Shown here: positions 1 to 12,200 of the stretch, piece by piece
How the letters are laid out: each line of letters begins with the position of its first letter
How positions within the stretch are numbered: the first letter of the stretch is position 1
From: Lachnospiraceae bacterium
GTDB lineage: Bacteria; Bacillota; Clostridia; Lachnospirales; Lachnospiraceae
NCBI GenBank assembly: GCA_029224965.1
Contig: JAQXVO010000030.1
Coordinates: forward strand, 124,001-188,000
Reading direction: 5' to 3'
DNA length: 64,000 nucleotides
The notes under the pieces: model-generated
Seen by the model: the letters and a program-made list of their open reading frames with translations, nothing else
What the model was told of the DNA's origin: nothing
Database searches by the model: none
Translations under genes and position numbers: made by a program

Positions 1-59
1 AACTTTGTGATATAACTGGACTGCCGAAACTTGGCATCCGGATTAATAATGAAGGCCAT
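1..59 (-). CDS. Start of a probable VirB4-like conjugation ATPase (partial)
   Basis: The reverse strand opens with an ATG at 59 reading MAFIINPDAKFRQSSYITK before the window ends. The ATG sits 3 bases beyond the TAA stop of the PrgI gene, so the two are translationally linked. In Tn1549-type and PrgI-containing clusters the gene after prgI encodes the VirB4-family secretion ATPase. Only 19 residues are visible and none is diagnostic, so the identity rests on gene order alone. Confidence 0.45.
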   Translation of the reverse strand, partial: MAFIINPDAKFRQSSYITK

Positions 60-434
60 TTATTTTTTCCCTCCCTTCCTGGCAATCTCCGGATCAATTT
101 CCATCGTAAATATGGTTGTTCCGGGAACATCTTCTTCGGATTCACTATGCAGCTCTTTTGTGTACCAGGTATACATCATTTCTTTTAACAGGTCGGTAAG
201 AGAAAGATAGCCCTGGAATCGATAGAATCCAATACCAACCGCAGGAATCGCAAAAGGCACGGCAAAATAAACGAGAGTGGCCGGATTCATCTTCGTAAAA
301 TAATACAGCAGGATCACAACGCCGAAAGCAGTTGCACCACCCGTGATGATAGAGATTAATTCTCTCGCATTGAAGCCTTTCCAAACATCATCCTTGTACT
401 CTGTCAGGAAGTCTTTATTGATCTGAATTGTCAT
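60..434 (-). CDS. PrgI family (VirB3-like) conjugation membrane protein
   Basis: This 124-residue protein has a short polar N-terminus, two adjacent hydrophobic segments at about residues 27-47 and 53-70, and a polar C-terminal tail ending in GGKK. That size and topology, the motif region around YRFQGYLSLTDLL, and its place just before the next transfer gene fit the PrgI family. PrgI is the Gram-positive counterpart of VirB3, an inner-membrane component of the type IV secretion channel. It is followed by the probable VirB4 start at 59 and preceded by the VirB6-like gene, the usual order. It is probably cotranscribed with the genes up to 3163. Confidence 0.85.
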   Translation of the reverse strand: MTIQINKDFLTEYKDDVWKGFNARELISIITGGATAFGVVILLYYFTKMNPATLVYFAVPFAIPAVGIGFYRFQGYLSLTDLLKEMMYTWYTKELHSESEEDVPGTTIFTMEIDPEIARKGGKK

Positions 435-449
435 GTGTCCTCCAATCTA

Positions 450-1283
450 TCACCGTAAGTCAAAAGCCCGACGCATAAAAGCATCCGAGCCTTTTACAGC
501 AGACGTTATTAAAGTAATCTGTGCCAGGGAGGTGAGAACCGCCTGCCATCCATCAAACCAATCCAAGGCATTCCCGTTATCATTTGAAAATCCCCAGTTT
601 GAAATCATCAGCCCGCCGATTCGGAGAATCAAAGCAATAATCACAATCTGAAATACATTTGCAAGAAAACTTTTAAACCAGGAAATCGCCGTATTTTCAA
701 GACCTCGACCACCTGCCATTGTAGACAGAGCAAGCGGAGCAACGGAGATCAGAAGATAAAGATTTAAAAATCGTGCAAAAACTTCGATCATAATTACAAG
801 GCCAGATATGATGCAGACCAAAAGATAGATCAGCCCGACCACAATTTCCGAAAGGACGGTCGTTACGTCTACATCCGATGGCTGAATATTTATAGAGGTT
901 CCACTTGGGAAAAAGACAGATTTCATATCGGATGCGACAGTAAAGAAACTCTGCATTAAGGAAATTCCCTGGACCATGAGAGAGTTTGCGATAATTACCT
1001 TGATAATCAATTCTACCCAGTTTTCTATGGTCATATTTTCTCGCAGGTTCGTACTCTGCCTGATAAATCCGATCATAAAAAACAGATTCAGAAGGACAGT
1101 AGCAGCAGAAAGCATCCAAGGATAGACAGTATTACTTACGAAATTCCAGGCATCCGGTGAAATCGTTTCAAGGGTGTCCGACTGCATTAAAGAGCAGGTG
1201 ACACCCATGAACCAATTCCAGATCTGCTGGCCCAGGTTATAAAGGGAAACGACTTTAAAAAAGTCACTGAACCAACTTGGCAT
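450..1283 (-). CDS. VirB6/TrbL-like conjugation channel protein
   Basis: The 277-residue protein is strongly hydrophobic, with about six membrane segments (for example near residues 60-75, 95-110, 145-170, 180-195, 210-230 and 250-265). Its layout resembles the TrbL/VirB6-like polytopic proteins that follow the Maff2 gene in Tn1549-type elements and form part of the mating channel. The C-terminus ends with a conserved-looking tail, KGSDAFMRRAFDLR. The gene lies 13 bases after the pilin-like gene at 1297-1638 and 15 bases before prgI. The call rests on topology and synteny. No catalytic motif is expected in this family. Confidence 0.75.
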   Translation of the reverse strand: MPSWFSDFFKVVSLYNLGQQIWNWFMGVTCSLMQSDTLETISPDAWNFVSNTVYPWMLSAATVLLNLFFMIGFIRQSTNLRENMTIENWVELIIKVIIANSLMVQGISLMQSFFTVASDMKSVFFPSGTSINIQPSDVDVTTVLSEIVVGLIYLLVCIISGLVIMIEVFARFLNLYLLISVAPLALSTMAGGRGLENTAISWFKSFLANVFQIVIIALILRIGGLMISNWGFSNDNGNALDWFDGWQAVLTSLAQITLITSAVKGSDAFMRRAFDLR

Positions 1284-1296
1284 ATCATAATCTCCT

Positions 1297-1638
1297 TTAG
1301 GAAACGAAAGCAGAAATCAGCTGCGGGGCAAGAACCATGATAAGTCCACCGCCAATTCGTTTGAATGCCGTAGACTGCATCACACCATCCTGTGACTGCA
1401 TGGAAGTACCCCACTCGAAGAATCCCCAGAGAAGAACAATCGCACCGATGGAAGAAATCAAAGCCTTGACAATATCCATAAGGCTCTTGAAGCCATTGGT
1501 TACCGTTTGTGCCCCAGAGCTTGCAAAAACATTGGATGGGAAAAATAGCATGGCACTAAACAAAACGCCAAATACCATGATCCTTTCTGCTTTTTCCGGG
1601 GTTAAGTTTTTCTTGATATTCAAAAAATAATTTTTCAT
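1297..1638 (-). CDS. Maff2/VirB2-like small membrane protein of the transfer cluster
   Basis: This 113-residue protein starts with a basic stretch and a hydrophobic segment ending in FASSGA at about residue 40, like a signal peptide. It then has two further hydrophobic helices separated by a short polar loop (WGTSMQSQDG). This is the architecture of Maff2/DUF3852-type proteins and of VirB2/TrbC pilins, and the gene sits directly upstream of the VirB6-like gene as in Tn1549-type clusters. It could be the pilin-like subunit of the conjugation machine. Which of these family names applies was not resolved. Confidence 0.65.
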   Translation of the reverse strand: MKNYFLNIKKNLTPEKAERIMVFGVLFSAMLFFPSNVFASSGAQTVTNGFKSLMDIVKALISSIGAIVLLWGFFEWGTSMQSQDGVMQSTAFKRIGGGLIMVLAPQLISAFVS

Positions 1639-1652
1639 GACAGAATCCTCCC

Positions 1653-1850
1653 TTATCTCTTATTCATGTTCTTACCGATCAGAACACCGCCGACACCGCC
1701 GATCACAATGACAATACCCCAAAAGATTAAGTCTTTGAAGTTTGATACCGAATCCGGAAGTACATTCCGAACAATAAATGCTACAACAATAGATACAATA
1801 AAAATGACTACCATTAAGAGTACTGCTAAAGGGTTTGTTCCTCTTCTCAT
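1653..1850 (-). CDS. Small two-helix membrane protein of the transfer cluster
   Basis: The 65-residue product has a basic start (MRRGTNPLA), two membrane helices at about residues 8-28 and 41-58, and a basic end (NMNKR). It is unrecognised at family level. Its position between the coiled-coil protein and the Maff2-like gene, with 14 bases to the latter, suggests it is a component or accessory of the secretion channel. A ribosome binding site (GAAGAGG) precedes the ATG. Confidence 0.6.
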   Translation of the reverse strand: MRRGTNPLAVLLMVVIFIVSIVVAFIVRNVLPDSVSNFKDLIFWGIVIVIGGVGGVLIGKNMNKR

Positions 1851-1941
1851 AATTTTTACCTCTTCTCTTTAAAGAATTTGTTGTTAATCCTATCCTATCC
1901 CGACCTTTTATGGTGGCCGTACCGGATGGCTCTGCATAGTT

Positions 1942-2208
1942 CTATCCCTCCATGATCTGCTTTAAAAGCTGAATACGTTCTTCCTCAAAACGCTTGATCT
2001 GAGCTTCCTTTTCTGAAAGAACATTCTTTAAGGAGTCCACTTCCTGCCTTAAGGAATCCGCTTCCTTCTGGAGAACTTCTTTGTCTTTTTTTAGAGCATC
2101 GATCTCTTTCGTGATTTCTTCCTTCTCTGTTTTAGATTGTTCGACTAATACCGATAAAAGATCTGAAATCTCCTTCGATAAATCTTCTACGGATTTCTTA
2201 TTTTCCAA
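1942..2208 (-). CDS. Coiled-coil protein, unknown function
   Basis: The 88-residue protein is almost entirely a heptad-patterned, highly charged helix rich in Glu, Lys and Leu (about residues 5-85), predicted to form a coiled coil. There is no membrane segment and no known domain. It lies 10 bases downstream of the membrane-anchored protein at 2219-3163 and upstream of the transfer genes, so it may be a cytoplasmic accessory of transfer or of the surface protein. The function cannot be assigned from sequence. Confidence 0.6.
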   Translation of the reverse strand: MENKKSVEDLSKEISDLLSVLVEQSKTEKEEITKEIDALKKDKEVLQKEADSLRQEVDSLKNVLSEKEAQIKRFEEERIQLLKQIMEG

Positions 2209-2218
2209 AAGGGGCCTC

Positions 2219-3163
2219 CTAAATCTTTGTGATAGAACATGAAGTTACAAAGCCATTCTGGAAGGAAACATCAATCTGACAGGTCTTATAGTAAAAAATT
2301 TCTGTTCCGTTTCCGGAAGCATCCAGCCCATCGGTGTACTTCTTTTCTGCGTCCGCAAAAAGACTGTCGCAGTCGGCAACAGCTTTTGAAGTCGATAAGC
2401 CTAAAAAAGAAGAAGCTGTCCCGACAAAGGAACATTCCGCTTTCGTCACCGTCGCTCCATCCTGGTTGTTCGGATAGTAAAGATACAGAGTAGACCCGTC
2501 CACATTCGTCCAGGTAGAAACAATCAGAGAAGCATTGTCCGGATCGGCGTTGACCGAAATTCCGTTCCACCCCTTGTCCGCAACTGCATTCGGGGCAAAA
2601 GGAAAATCAAAGGTATTACCGCAAAGGCCGACCTTGATCGCTCCATCTGCATAGGAAAAACCATCATTTAATACCGTTTGAGGTTGTACCTCAGTAGAAG
2701 AATCCGTTTTTGTGTCAGAATCTGACACATTTTTATCATCTGTTTCTTTCTTCTGCGTTTTGGTTTTTGTGTCAGAATCTGACACATTTTTTTTACTTGA
2801 CTTCGTTGTACTCTTCTTTGGTTTCGATTCCGTTTTGCTTTCCTTCTTTTGATCTTTTCCTTGATTCAAAAAGGATTCTATCGATTCCATACCTTTCGTC
2901 ACAAATTTCGGCTTGAAATAAAGGCAGGAACCGATAACACAGCAAAGAAGAATACAGATCGTTATGACAACTTTCCTTCCAATGCTGCCTTTTTTCTTCT
3001 CTTCCTTTTTCCTCTTCTCTTTTTTCGGTCTTTCTCTCTTTGGAGCTTCACGATTCTGCCGTGTCTTTCTCCCGGAAGAAAAATCAGCTTCATCTTCTTT
3101 CGATATGATCGAATTTAACTCGGCGTAAGGATCATAGTTTTTATCTTCCAAAATTACCTCCAT
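2219..3163 (-). CDS. Single-pass membrane protein with extracellular domain; carries two VSDSDT palindromes
   Basis: The 314-residue protein has a basic, charged cytoplasmic N-terminus (about 1-63), one membrane helix (about 64-84), a Lys/Ser/Thr-rich linker (about 100-165) and a C-terminal globular part (about 165-314) with one Cys pair candidate. The linker contains two VSDSDT motifs at residues 127 and 146, each encoded by a perfect copy of the 19-bp palindrome. The C-terminal domain is not recognised. It follows the giant helicase gene by 45 bases and precedes the transfer cluster. A role at the cell surface during mating is inferred only from location and topology. Confidence 0.65.
   Translation of the reverse strand: MEVILEDKNYDPYAELNSIISKEDEADFSSGRKTRQNREAPKRERPKKEKRKKEEKKKGSIGRKVVITICILLCCVIGSCLYFKPKFVTKGMESIESFLNQGKDQKKESKTESKPKKSTTKSSKKNVSDSDTKTKTQKKETDDKNVSDSDTKTDSSTEVQPQTVLNDGFSYADGAIKVGLCGNTFDFPFAPNAVADKGWNGISVNADPDNASLIVSTWTNVDGSTLYLYYPNNQDGATVTKAECSFVGTASSFLGLSTSKAVADCDSLFADAEKKYTDGLDASGNGTEIFYYKTCQIDVSFQNGFVTSCSITKI
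2711..2786. repeat. Two copies of the 19-bp palindrome TGTGTCAGAWTCTGACACA
   Basis: Copies lie at 2711-2729 and 2768-2786, both perfect and both with centre A on the plus strand (sense GAT, giving VSDSDT). They are 57 bp apart, a multiple of three, so both stay in the same coding frame of the membrane protein gene. The spacer here differs from the 39-bp unit used elsewhere. Confidence 0.95.
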
Positions 3164-3208
3164 AAAGAATTCCCGATGGAATTACTTCCACCGGGAACTA
3201 AAAAACTC

Positions 3209-6200
3209 TTATAAACGTGGGTGATGGTAAGATTCATTCATCTGAGGTGGCATAGGTTCTGCAACAGCATCGACCCGTGAATCGAGAGTCTGACGTTCTT
3301 CTTCCGCTTTACGGAACATCATATCCGACACAACGATTCCGTTTTCGGATGCCAAACGCAATTTGCCATGATCAATCGAACCAAATAGCTTTTTCAGCTC
3401 TCCGGATTCCTGGTAGGAAAGCGTAACCGTATGTCCCGAAGGACTCAAAGATTCCGCTTTCAGATTCTGAAATGGCATCTTTGCCTTTTCTGACAGATTT
3501 TTACTTTCCTCCACCACTCGATTCTGATATACGGAACGAACCTGTTCCACCGCATCCAAACCATTCAGATAATATTTTACAGATTTGTTGTCCTTCGATA
3601 CTGCAAACACATTGATGTAATCCTCTGAACGGTTTCCAAACTGAATCTGAAAACCGATTCTGCCTTGTTCCTGGTTCACAGCAGTTCTGGAAGGAATAGA
3701 CGCAGAAGAAAAGATATCCGGATCAATTCCTTTTGCTATTTGAACAAAATTCTCCGGTGACTGGGAAAGAACGGAAAGATTCTCACTCTCCGTATCTTCC
3801 GTTTCCTCTTCTTTGCCTTTTGCATCATCCTCAGAAACACCATCCTCTGAATTATCATTCAGCGATAATTTGGCGTTCAGCTCAGCAAGCCGTCTTTCCT
3901 TCGTCTGATACTCTTCCTCCTGCGGGAAAGGCTTTGTGATCTCGACCTTGGCATCTTCCAGGGCTTTTTCAACGGATACTAACCGTTCCTCACAGTTCTT
4001 TAAATTGTCTGAAAGTCCATCCAGAATGTGATCCAGTCGATTAAAGAGGGCATATCCACTCTTTCCAAGATTATCCTTATATGTTCCCTTGTTTTTCAGA
4101 ATGACCTCGAAATCGTCGCTTAATGAAGAATATCGAATTTGAAATTCAAAGCCACGATAATGTCCGATGGATAGCGGAGTTAGTGGATTGTAAGCGTCTG
4201 CCCAGCCATGAATTGCATCGGAAGCATCGGTGACTTTGGAATAATGCTTTCCATTGACTTCCATTCCGACGAATTTCTGCTTTCCATCCTCATCCTTTTC
4301 ATCGAGTAAAGGATTCTTTTCAACGACAACTTGATCTTCCTTGTAGTTCTCTATCCGTGACTTCAAGGAGCGAATCGTTTCCGGGTAGCCTTCCCGAACC
4401 TTATCTTCCAGTTTCATCCGGTTGTTTTTCCAGGTACTCCGAAGTTCCCGCAGGCTTGCCAATTCATTGTCAAGTGTCAGCTTTTCTCGTAATTCCGGAG
4501 AACCTGCGGTGACTGCCATAATCTCAGCATAGTTCATCGCCCGATCATCTACATCGTCCATTTCTCTCGCAGAACTCTTATTGGTCATGATCTGACCGAT
4601 AAATTTCTGTTTCCGAAGAAGAGTCTGATAGAGATAAGCATCGAATGTACCCTCCGTCACATAGGTGTAGATATGAACCTTTTTATTACGGTTTCCCTGT
4701 CGGATAATCCGTCCATCTCGCTGGTCCAGTTCCGAAGGCTTCCAGGGAGCATCCAGGTGATGCAGAGCAATCAGCCGATCCTGGCAGTTTGTGCCTTCAC
4801 CCATCTTTGCCGTTGAACCAAACAAAATTCTGACATTCCCGGCACGAACCTGGGAAAAAAGCTGTTCCTTTTTCGCATCGGTGTTTGCCGAATGAATAAA
4901 GGCAATCTCTTCCGCAGGAATACCCTTTGCGATCAGCTTATTCTTCATATCGTCATAAACATTGAATCCCTCCTTTCCGGGAACAGAAAAATCGCAGAAT
5001 ACCATCTGCGTGAGCTTATCTTTTTGTGTATCCGTCCAAATGGAATAGATTTTATCAACCGCCAGATTGACCTTGGATTCCGGATCATCGAAAGAATTCG
5101 GATCGAAAAGTCTTGGATCAAGTCCGATCTTTCGTCCGTCTGTCGTGATTTTCAGCATATTATCTTCCGAAGAATCAACGATATGCTGATGGATTGCCTT
5201 AGCCCGGTCGGACAGGTCTTTCATCAATCGTTTTTGGTCCTGGCTTGGCTTTGCAACAATCGTTTCCCGCTCCGCTTCCGGTACATCCAGCTGCAAATCC
5301 TCGGATACTTTGATATCCGATACTTCACGGAAGATTTTCATCAGCTCCGGTACATTGTAAAACTTGGCAAAACGCTGTTTCATGCGGAATCCGTTTCCTT
5401 CCGGGGCAAGCTCCATCGCCGTAGTCACTTCTCCGAATGTCGTTGCCCAGGCATCGAAATTGTTGAATCCGTTCTGCTCCAGAATCTGTGGCTCCAGATA
5501 TTTCATCATGGTATAGCACTCCGATACCGAGTTGGAAACCGGAGTGCCGGTTGCAAAAATCACTCCTTTATAATTTGTTAGTTGATTCAGATACGAAACC
5601 TTCATGGCCAGATCAAGTGTCTTTGCCGTATCCGAACCGGAATTCACTCCCGGAACTCTGGAGAGCTTCGAGTAAAAATACAGATTCTTATAATTGTGAG
5701 CTTCATCCACGTAGAGTCGGTCGATGCCGAGCTTTTCAAAGTTAATGACATCATCCTTTGAGCCTTTATCAAGGATCTTATTCAAACGTGTCTGCATCGA
5801 CTTAATAAACATCTGTAGCTGCTGAATAGTGAATCTTCTCTGCGAAGCATCACTATAATCCGATTTTGCCTGTTCCATCGCTTCCATAGCCGAATCGATT
5901 TCACGGTTGAAGTATTCCGTCTGTACTTCCTTACTCATCGGTATCATTTCAAACTGACTGTGACCGATAATCACAGCATCATAATCTCCCGCAGCAATCC
6001 GAGCCGTGAACTTCTTTCGATTGTTCTTTGCAAATGTTTTCTTATCGGCCACAAGAATATTTGCTCCGGGATAGAGAAGCAGGAAATCCTTGCCCCACTG
6101 CTCCACCAAATGATTCGGAACTACAAACATGGATTTATGGCACAGCCCAAGCCGTTTCGCTTCCATAGCGGAGGCGATCATTTCGAACGTCTTTCCTGCA

Positions 6201-9200
6201 CCAACTGCATGAGCTAGTAGTGTATTCCCGGAAAGAAGCGTTCTTGATACGGCAGCGAGCTGATGCGGACGTAGCTGAATGGAACGATTGATGCCGGGAA
6301 GATGATCTTTCAGATACGATCCATCAAAAGTCCGTTCTCTGGTACTATTGAACAGCCGATTATAGGTATCGGTCAAATCCCTTCTCCGATCCGGATCTTT
6401 CAGAATCCAATCCGCAAAGGCTCTCTTCATTTCTTCCTGCTTCATCTGAGCAAGCTGCGTTTCCTTCTCATTCTTCCAACGGTTTCCATGCCCATCGGTA
6501 TCGTATACAACCGTAGCGGAAAGATTAAGGCAATCTTCCAGGATATAGCCGGCATTCTTCCTTTGTGTGCCGTAGGTCTCATAGACTGCGACGTTGTCGT
6601 AACTAAAATGATTTTTCTCCGTAATACTCCATCGTCCTGTCATTGGTTCAAAAAGAATCTCATGATCTCTTCTCTGCCAACCATGCAGGTCGAATAATTC
6701 ATCCATGAAGTCCTTATAGTAGGACTTCTTAATCCATGTTGCACCCAGACGAATGGAGATTTCCGATGCTTCAATCGGCTCCGGTTGTACGGCCTTCAAA
6801 GCTTCTACATTTCCCGTATATCTCGGATCAGATTCTGCTGCTTTTTCCGCATCTTCCAACTTCGTTCTGACATTCCCGGAAAGATACTGATCCGAAGATT
6901 CCCAACCATCATACCAATCCGAACTGTCAAAAGACGGATTCCGGTAAATCACACCAGAAAGGTCTTTCACAATCTTATCTTTTCCGTTCTTTCCCCAACC
7001 AAGCAGATCATTCATAAAGGAAAGATCTATGTGACCTAGGCTTCGGAAGGATTCGACCATAGCATCTTCCGCAGTTTCACAATGGACAGCAGCCTTAGTT
7101 GGACTGATGGTACGCTTAGAAAAAATATCTGCCTTGGAAACGAAGTTTCCTTTGGCATCCAGATTCTCCAGGCCACAAATCAAGAAATAATCCGAATCCT
7201 GGGAAAAAGCACGTCCGTTTGCCGTACTGTTTATCCGATCATACGATTTCACAAACGTATCATATGCCGAATTCAGTTCCTTCTGAGCTGCTTCAACCTC
7301 TTGATCTTCGGCATCCTCCATTTGCAGATCAATCACCTTGTGCATCTTCGATGCCAGATCAATCATAGAGCGAATCCGTTTTTCCGGAGTAGCCCCGACA
7401 GCGGGAGGATACATAGTATCCCCCTCGCGATAGTAGAGCTTTCCATCGATAATACCATAGCTATAATCCCGTAAAGACGGATCAGCAGGTACAGCACCAG
7501 GATGCTCCGTATCCTCAATGACAACAGGGCGTACTGAGGGAGCATATACATGAGGTACCGTAATATTGGAAAACAGCTCTCCCAATGATTTTTCACTTGA
7601 CAATACCGCCAAATCTGGTCCGAAAGGACCAGATTTTGTAGAAAGAGTGCCAAATACATGATCCGGGTGATCGAGAAAATACTCATTGATCGGAAGATCA
7701 TCCTCGGTAAGTCCCAGACTGACCCAATCCGGATATTCCGATAAAACTTCCGGTCGGTCTTTCTTCTGGAAAATCAGAAGATCTGAAACGACCTCCGCAT
7801 TTGCTGTCTGCTGAAAAGCATCCTGCGGAAAACGAACCGCAGAAACAAGCTCCGCCCGTTCCGCAAGATATTTCCGCACTTTGGAATCCTTCGCATCCAT
7901 CGTATACCGGGAGGTTAGGAAGCAGACCAAACCACCAGGTCGAACTTCGTCCAGAGCCTTGACGAAGAAATAATTATGGATCGAAAGGTTCAGACGGTTA
8001 AATTTCGGATCATTAACTCCGTATCGACCAAATGGAACATTACCAACGGCAAGATCATACGTATCAACTGCTTTTGTTTGCTCAAATCCTTCAATCGAGA
8101 TTTTCGCTGACGGATAAAGAAGCTGAGCAATCCGACCGCTGATGTGATCGAGTTCCACACCAGTTAAGGAAGATTTCTGCATGATTGTTTCGGGCATCAG
8201 GCCGAAAAAGTGACCTGTTCCCATCGAAGGCTCCAGAATATTGCCACCGAAAAATCCCATCCGGGAAAGCAGACCATATACTCCACGAATGATTTCTGCT
8301 CCGGTATAGTGAGCATTTAAGGTTGACGCAATGGCAAACTGATAATCTTCTTCTGACAACAGTTTTTTCAAAGCCCGATATTCCGTTTGCCAGGATTCAT
8401 TCTGCTTATCGAATGCTGCGGAAAGCCCGCCCCAACCGGAATATTCTGATAGAATCGCCTGTTCTTCTTTTGTGGCAGCTCTTTTCTCCGATTCGATCTT
8501 AGAAAGAGTGCGAAGAGCAGCTACATTCTTTCCAAAGCGGACTTTCGGTGTACCTGTTGCAATGGAATCATCTGAAATCACAAAGTTTCCAAAGGTTTTG
8601 GATACAGATTCTTCCGCATTTTCCCGATGGGAAGATGTTTCGACCATCGTTACAAAATCATTCTTTTGAAGCTCGCTTTCGTCAATGACCTCTCCATGCA
8701 GAACGCCATCCTCTTCCAGATTTTGCTTTACGGCATCCGGATTCAGTTTGGACCAGGGATCATTTTCTGTGTCAGATTCTGACACAGGAATCTCCTGCTC
8801 CGGTTTTGTGTCAGAATCTGACACATTTTCTGTAGAAGCAGCATCTACTACGTTCTCAGATTCTGCTTCCACAACCTCTTCTTCGGTATCCTGTTTTGCA
8901 AGGTTCGGTGTCAGTACATATCCCTGGGCATCGATATTTTTCAGCCATTGCAGAAGAAAATCTTCTGCTTTCCGTTTTTTGTTGGATACCAAAGGAATAC
9001 CATCATCGTCCCGATAATCTTCGTAGTAACCCATCGGATCATTCTGGTAATTTAAAGCATCGACCACTTGCAGAAGATCATCGACCATGACTTCCATGCT
9101 CGGATCATCCATGATATCCCCGTTTTGCTCGAAGGTATGAGCAATCGAATACACGTTGTCGTAAAGATGCTCTACATTCAGATCATCCATTCCGGGAAGC

Positions 9201-12200
9201 TTATACTTGAGCCAGTTTGTATCAGAATCCTTCGACAGAAGATCTGGGAAAAGGTAATACATCATCTGATAGCAACTGTGCTGCGGACCTAAAGAAAGCA
9301 CCGGACGCTTCCGTTCCGGAGCATCCGATGCTTTCTCAATCACATTTTGTACATTTTCTACTAACTTCTCCGGTTCCTTCCGGTATGGAATCGGTTTCTC
9401 GCCTTCGTTATAAAGGGCGAAACGGAAATAACGCTCTGCAACCTCCTGTTTGCTCTGACCTTCATTAAAGTCATGGAACATAGCCGTTTTCATTGTAGGA
9501 GAAGCATATCTCTGTACGATATCAAACTTCTGTTCCGGACTGAATTTCTCAAATTTCTTTTCAAAATCCTGTCGGAAAGAGGAAGCCTTATCATGGATTT
9601 CCTTACGTTCTTCTTCCTCAATCCCATCATCTATCCGATCAATCCGTCCAAAGCCTGTGATCTCGGCAATCGATGAAGGATAAGTGCCATCCTCGGCGTT
9701 ATAATCGGAAAAACGACTGGCAATCCAGATATCATCTGCACGTTCCTGGTCAAAGCGGAAAACAATCTTATTTCCGTTCTCAATATCTCCTACGGAATCC
9801 GGGGTTCCATAGAAATGATTGACCAGATCAAAGGAACTATCCAGAAGTCCCAGGCCATACATGGATGTGTACAGAAGATCTTCCGGGGAAAGATTCTTCT
9901 CTGGTACGGTCTTTAAAGTCAAAGCATCCACATGGTTGTTATCCGAAAAATTATCATGAAATGTTGTCACATCCCACTGCATCATGCCAGATTCTAACTC
10001 TTCCGCAGAAAGGAGATTGTTGTTTCCCGGCTTAATTTCCAAAAACAGGTTATTATCCGGAAGAACAATTGTCATATATGACATATTTCTCCCTTTCAGC
10101 CGATCTTTCATTTCATCGACATCCTGTTTTACTTCTGGATTTCGGCTAGGCATATCCTCCGGATTCGGATAAGACAGTACAAAAGAATTTGTGTCAGATT
10201 TGGACACAGGATTCTCCTGCTCCGTTTTTGTGTCAGATTCTGACACAGAATTTTCCTGTTCCGATTTTGTGTCAGATTCTGACACATTTTGTTTTTCCAG
10301 GAGAGAAAAGAACGATAACTGCTCCGGTTCCGATGCTTCTTCCGAAGCAAATCCAATACTCTTCGAGTGCTCTTCTTTCTCCTTTTCTACAATCGAAGGA
10401 AGCTGAGCAGGATCATAAACCAAACGATCCGTCAAAATTCCATATGGATGAAAATCATTGTGTGTAAATTTCTGAAGATGATCCAGGGCAACATCAACGG
10501 TCTTATCTCCAGATTCCCGGTAAGCCATTAACTGCCGAAGTTCTGATTCAAGATCAGAAAAAACATTCGACGATTTATCCATTGTTAGAATCTCATTCGA
10601 CAATGTAACCTGGAGATCTGCGATCACACCAAAATCGTTTTCGTCAAATCTACTTTCACCGAAGGTTCGTTCCGTAAATCGAATTAAGTTTCCCATCTTT
10701 TTCGTAGCAGAAAATGCCATGACAATTTCACCGGACAGCTTGCTACGAACAAGTGAGGGTTCAATATCAATATCTTTTTGGATGAGAAACCGATGATGGT
10801 TCTGCATATCTTTCATAATATTGCCTGCTTTTACGAAAGATACAGTAATATTTGCATCGTCTTGCCCTTCGATATGATCCTTTTTTAGAGATAACTTCCA
10901 TGATTCCGCATCGAAAAAATACCGGGAACCGACAGAACCACCAGAATAAGATCCATAATGGTTATGCAAAATATTTTCCGGAAGCACAGAAGGATCCTGG
11001 AAGGAAGAAGTCAGATCAAGTTTTGTTCTGGTATCTAAGGAACGGAAAAAGCATTCAAGTTCTTCATCTGATACGAAGATTTCCGGTTTGTTCAGATAGG
11101 TAAAACCAACCCTCGGAAACATACGATATGGCTTCTCTATTACATCCAGTTTCGGCAAAACATATTCCCGAAAATTACGTAAATAATATGTCCGAAACGA
11201 TCTTTCAGTATCCGTAGTATCCGAACCATTAATATCGTACAAAAATCTCACAAGGTCATTTAATCTCCCGGCTCCCTCCGGGGTCCTCATGATATACAGA
11301 AGGAGATTTGTACGCTCTGGGAAATAATATTTGATATCGTCTGCACCGGACATTTTCCGAACATTGGAATTAAATAAATTCTCGCTTTCACCCGTTAAAT
11401 CTCTGGATGCCAATGCAAGTGCATCTGCAGCATCATGCAGGTATTTGCTCCGCATCTTTTCCATGTCAGAGTCCTGAAGATATTGACCACTTTGCAGAAG
11501 CTCTACAATACGGGAGGCTGCATCTTCCCAACGGACAAGAATTCTTTCCGAAGAAGTTCTGACATTTCTTCCTTTTGCGAGTATGATTCCATCTTCCGTA
11601 GACCAGGAACAATATTCCTTGGCTTTTCCATCCGGGGTACGGAACCGGAATCCGCTTCCGTATTCTGTTCCCAGATTCCTTTTTACGATTTCTGTGATAT
11701 CACGGTCATGATTCGTCAAAGCAGAAGAAAGTTCTGTGATCAGTTCCTGCTGGCCATGATACCATTTTTTCGGATTGTCACGAAGGGCATAGTCGCAGAC
11801 TTCTGCCCATTCTTTAGGAACAATCGTATTCTCTTTTACCGTAACAACCGGAAATGTCTCAATTTGTTCAGTATCCGTCAGACCATCAGCATAATCATCC
11901 AATGCCAGTTTTTCTTTCTCTTCCTCGGACATTGGAGATATTGCATCTGCATCAAATTTGAGAAATCGAAATGACTGAAACGGATCATGGAAAGCATCAT
12001 GCACATCATAGCGGTCTGATGTTTTTGTGTCGGATTCTGACACAGAGATTTCCTGTTCCGGTTTTGTGTCAGATTCTGACACATTTTTTTCGTCTACAGT
12101 TTGCAGACCATCTCGTGATCCACGTAGTTCCGTGCTTCGATCTGTAACGCCTGCATCCACATTCCCCACTGAAAGCCCTGCGTCTGTCGGCTCGGAATTT

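Noticed and set aside
2711-2786. Palindromes as rho-independent terminators or mRNA hairpins
   Set aside because: They lie in the middle of long reading frames, have a one-base centre that cannot form a loop without breaking pairs, and lack consistent T tracts.
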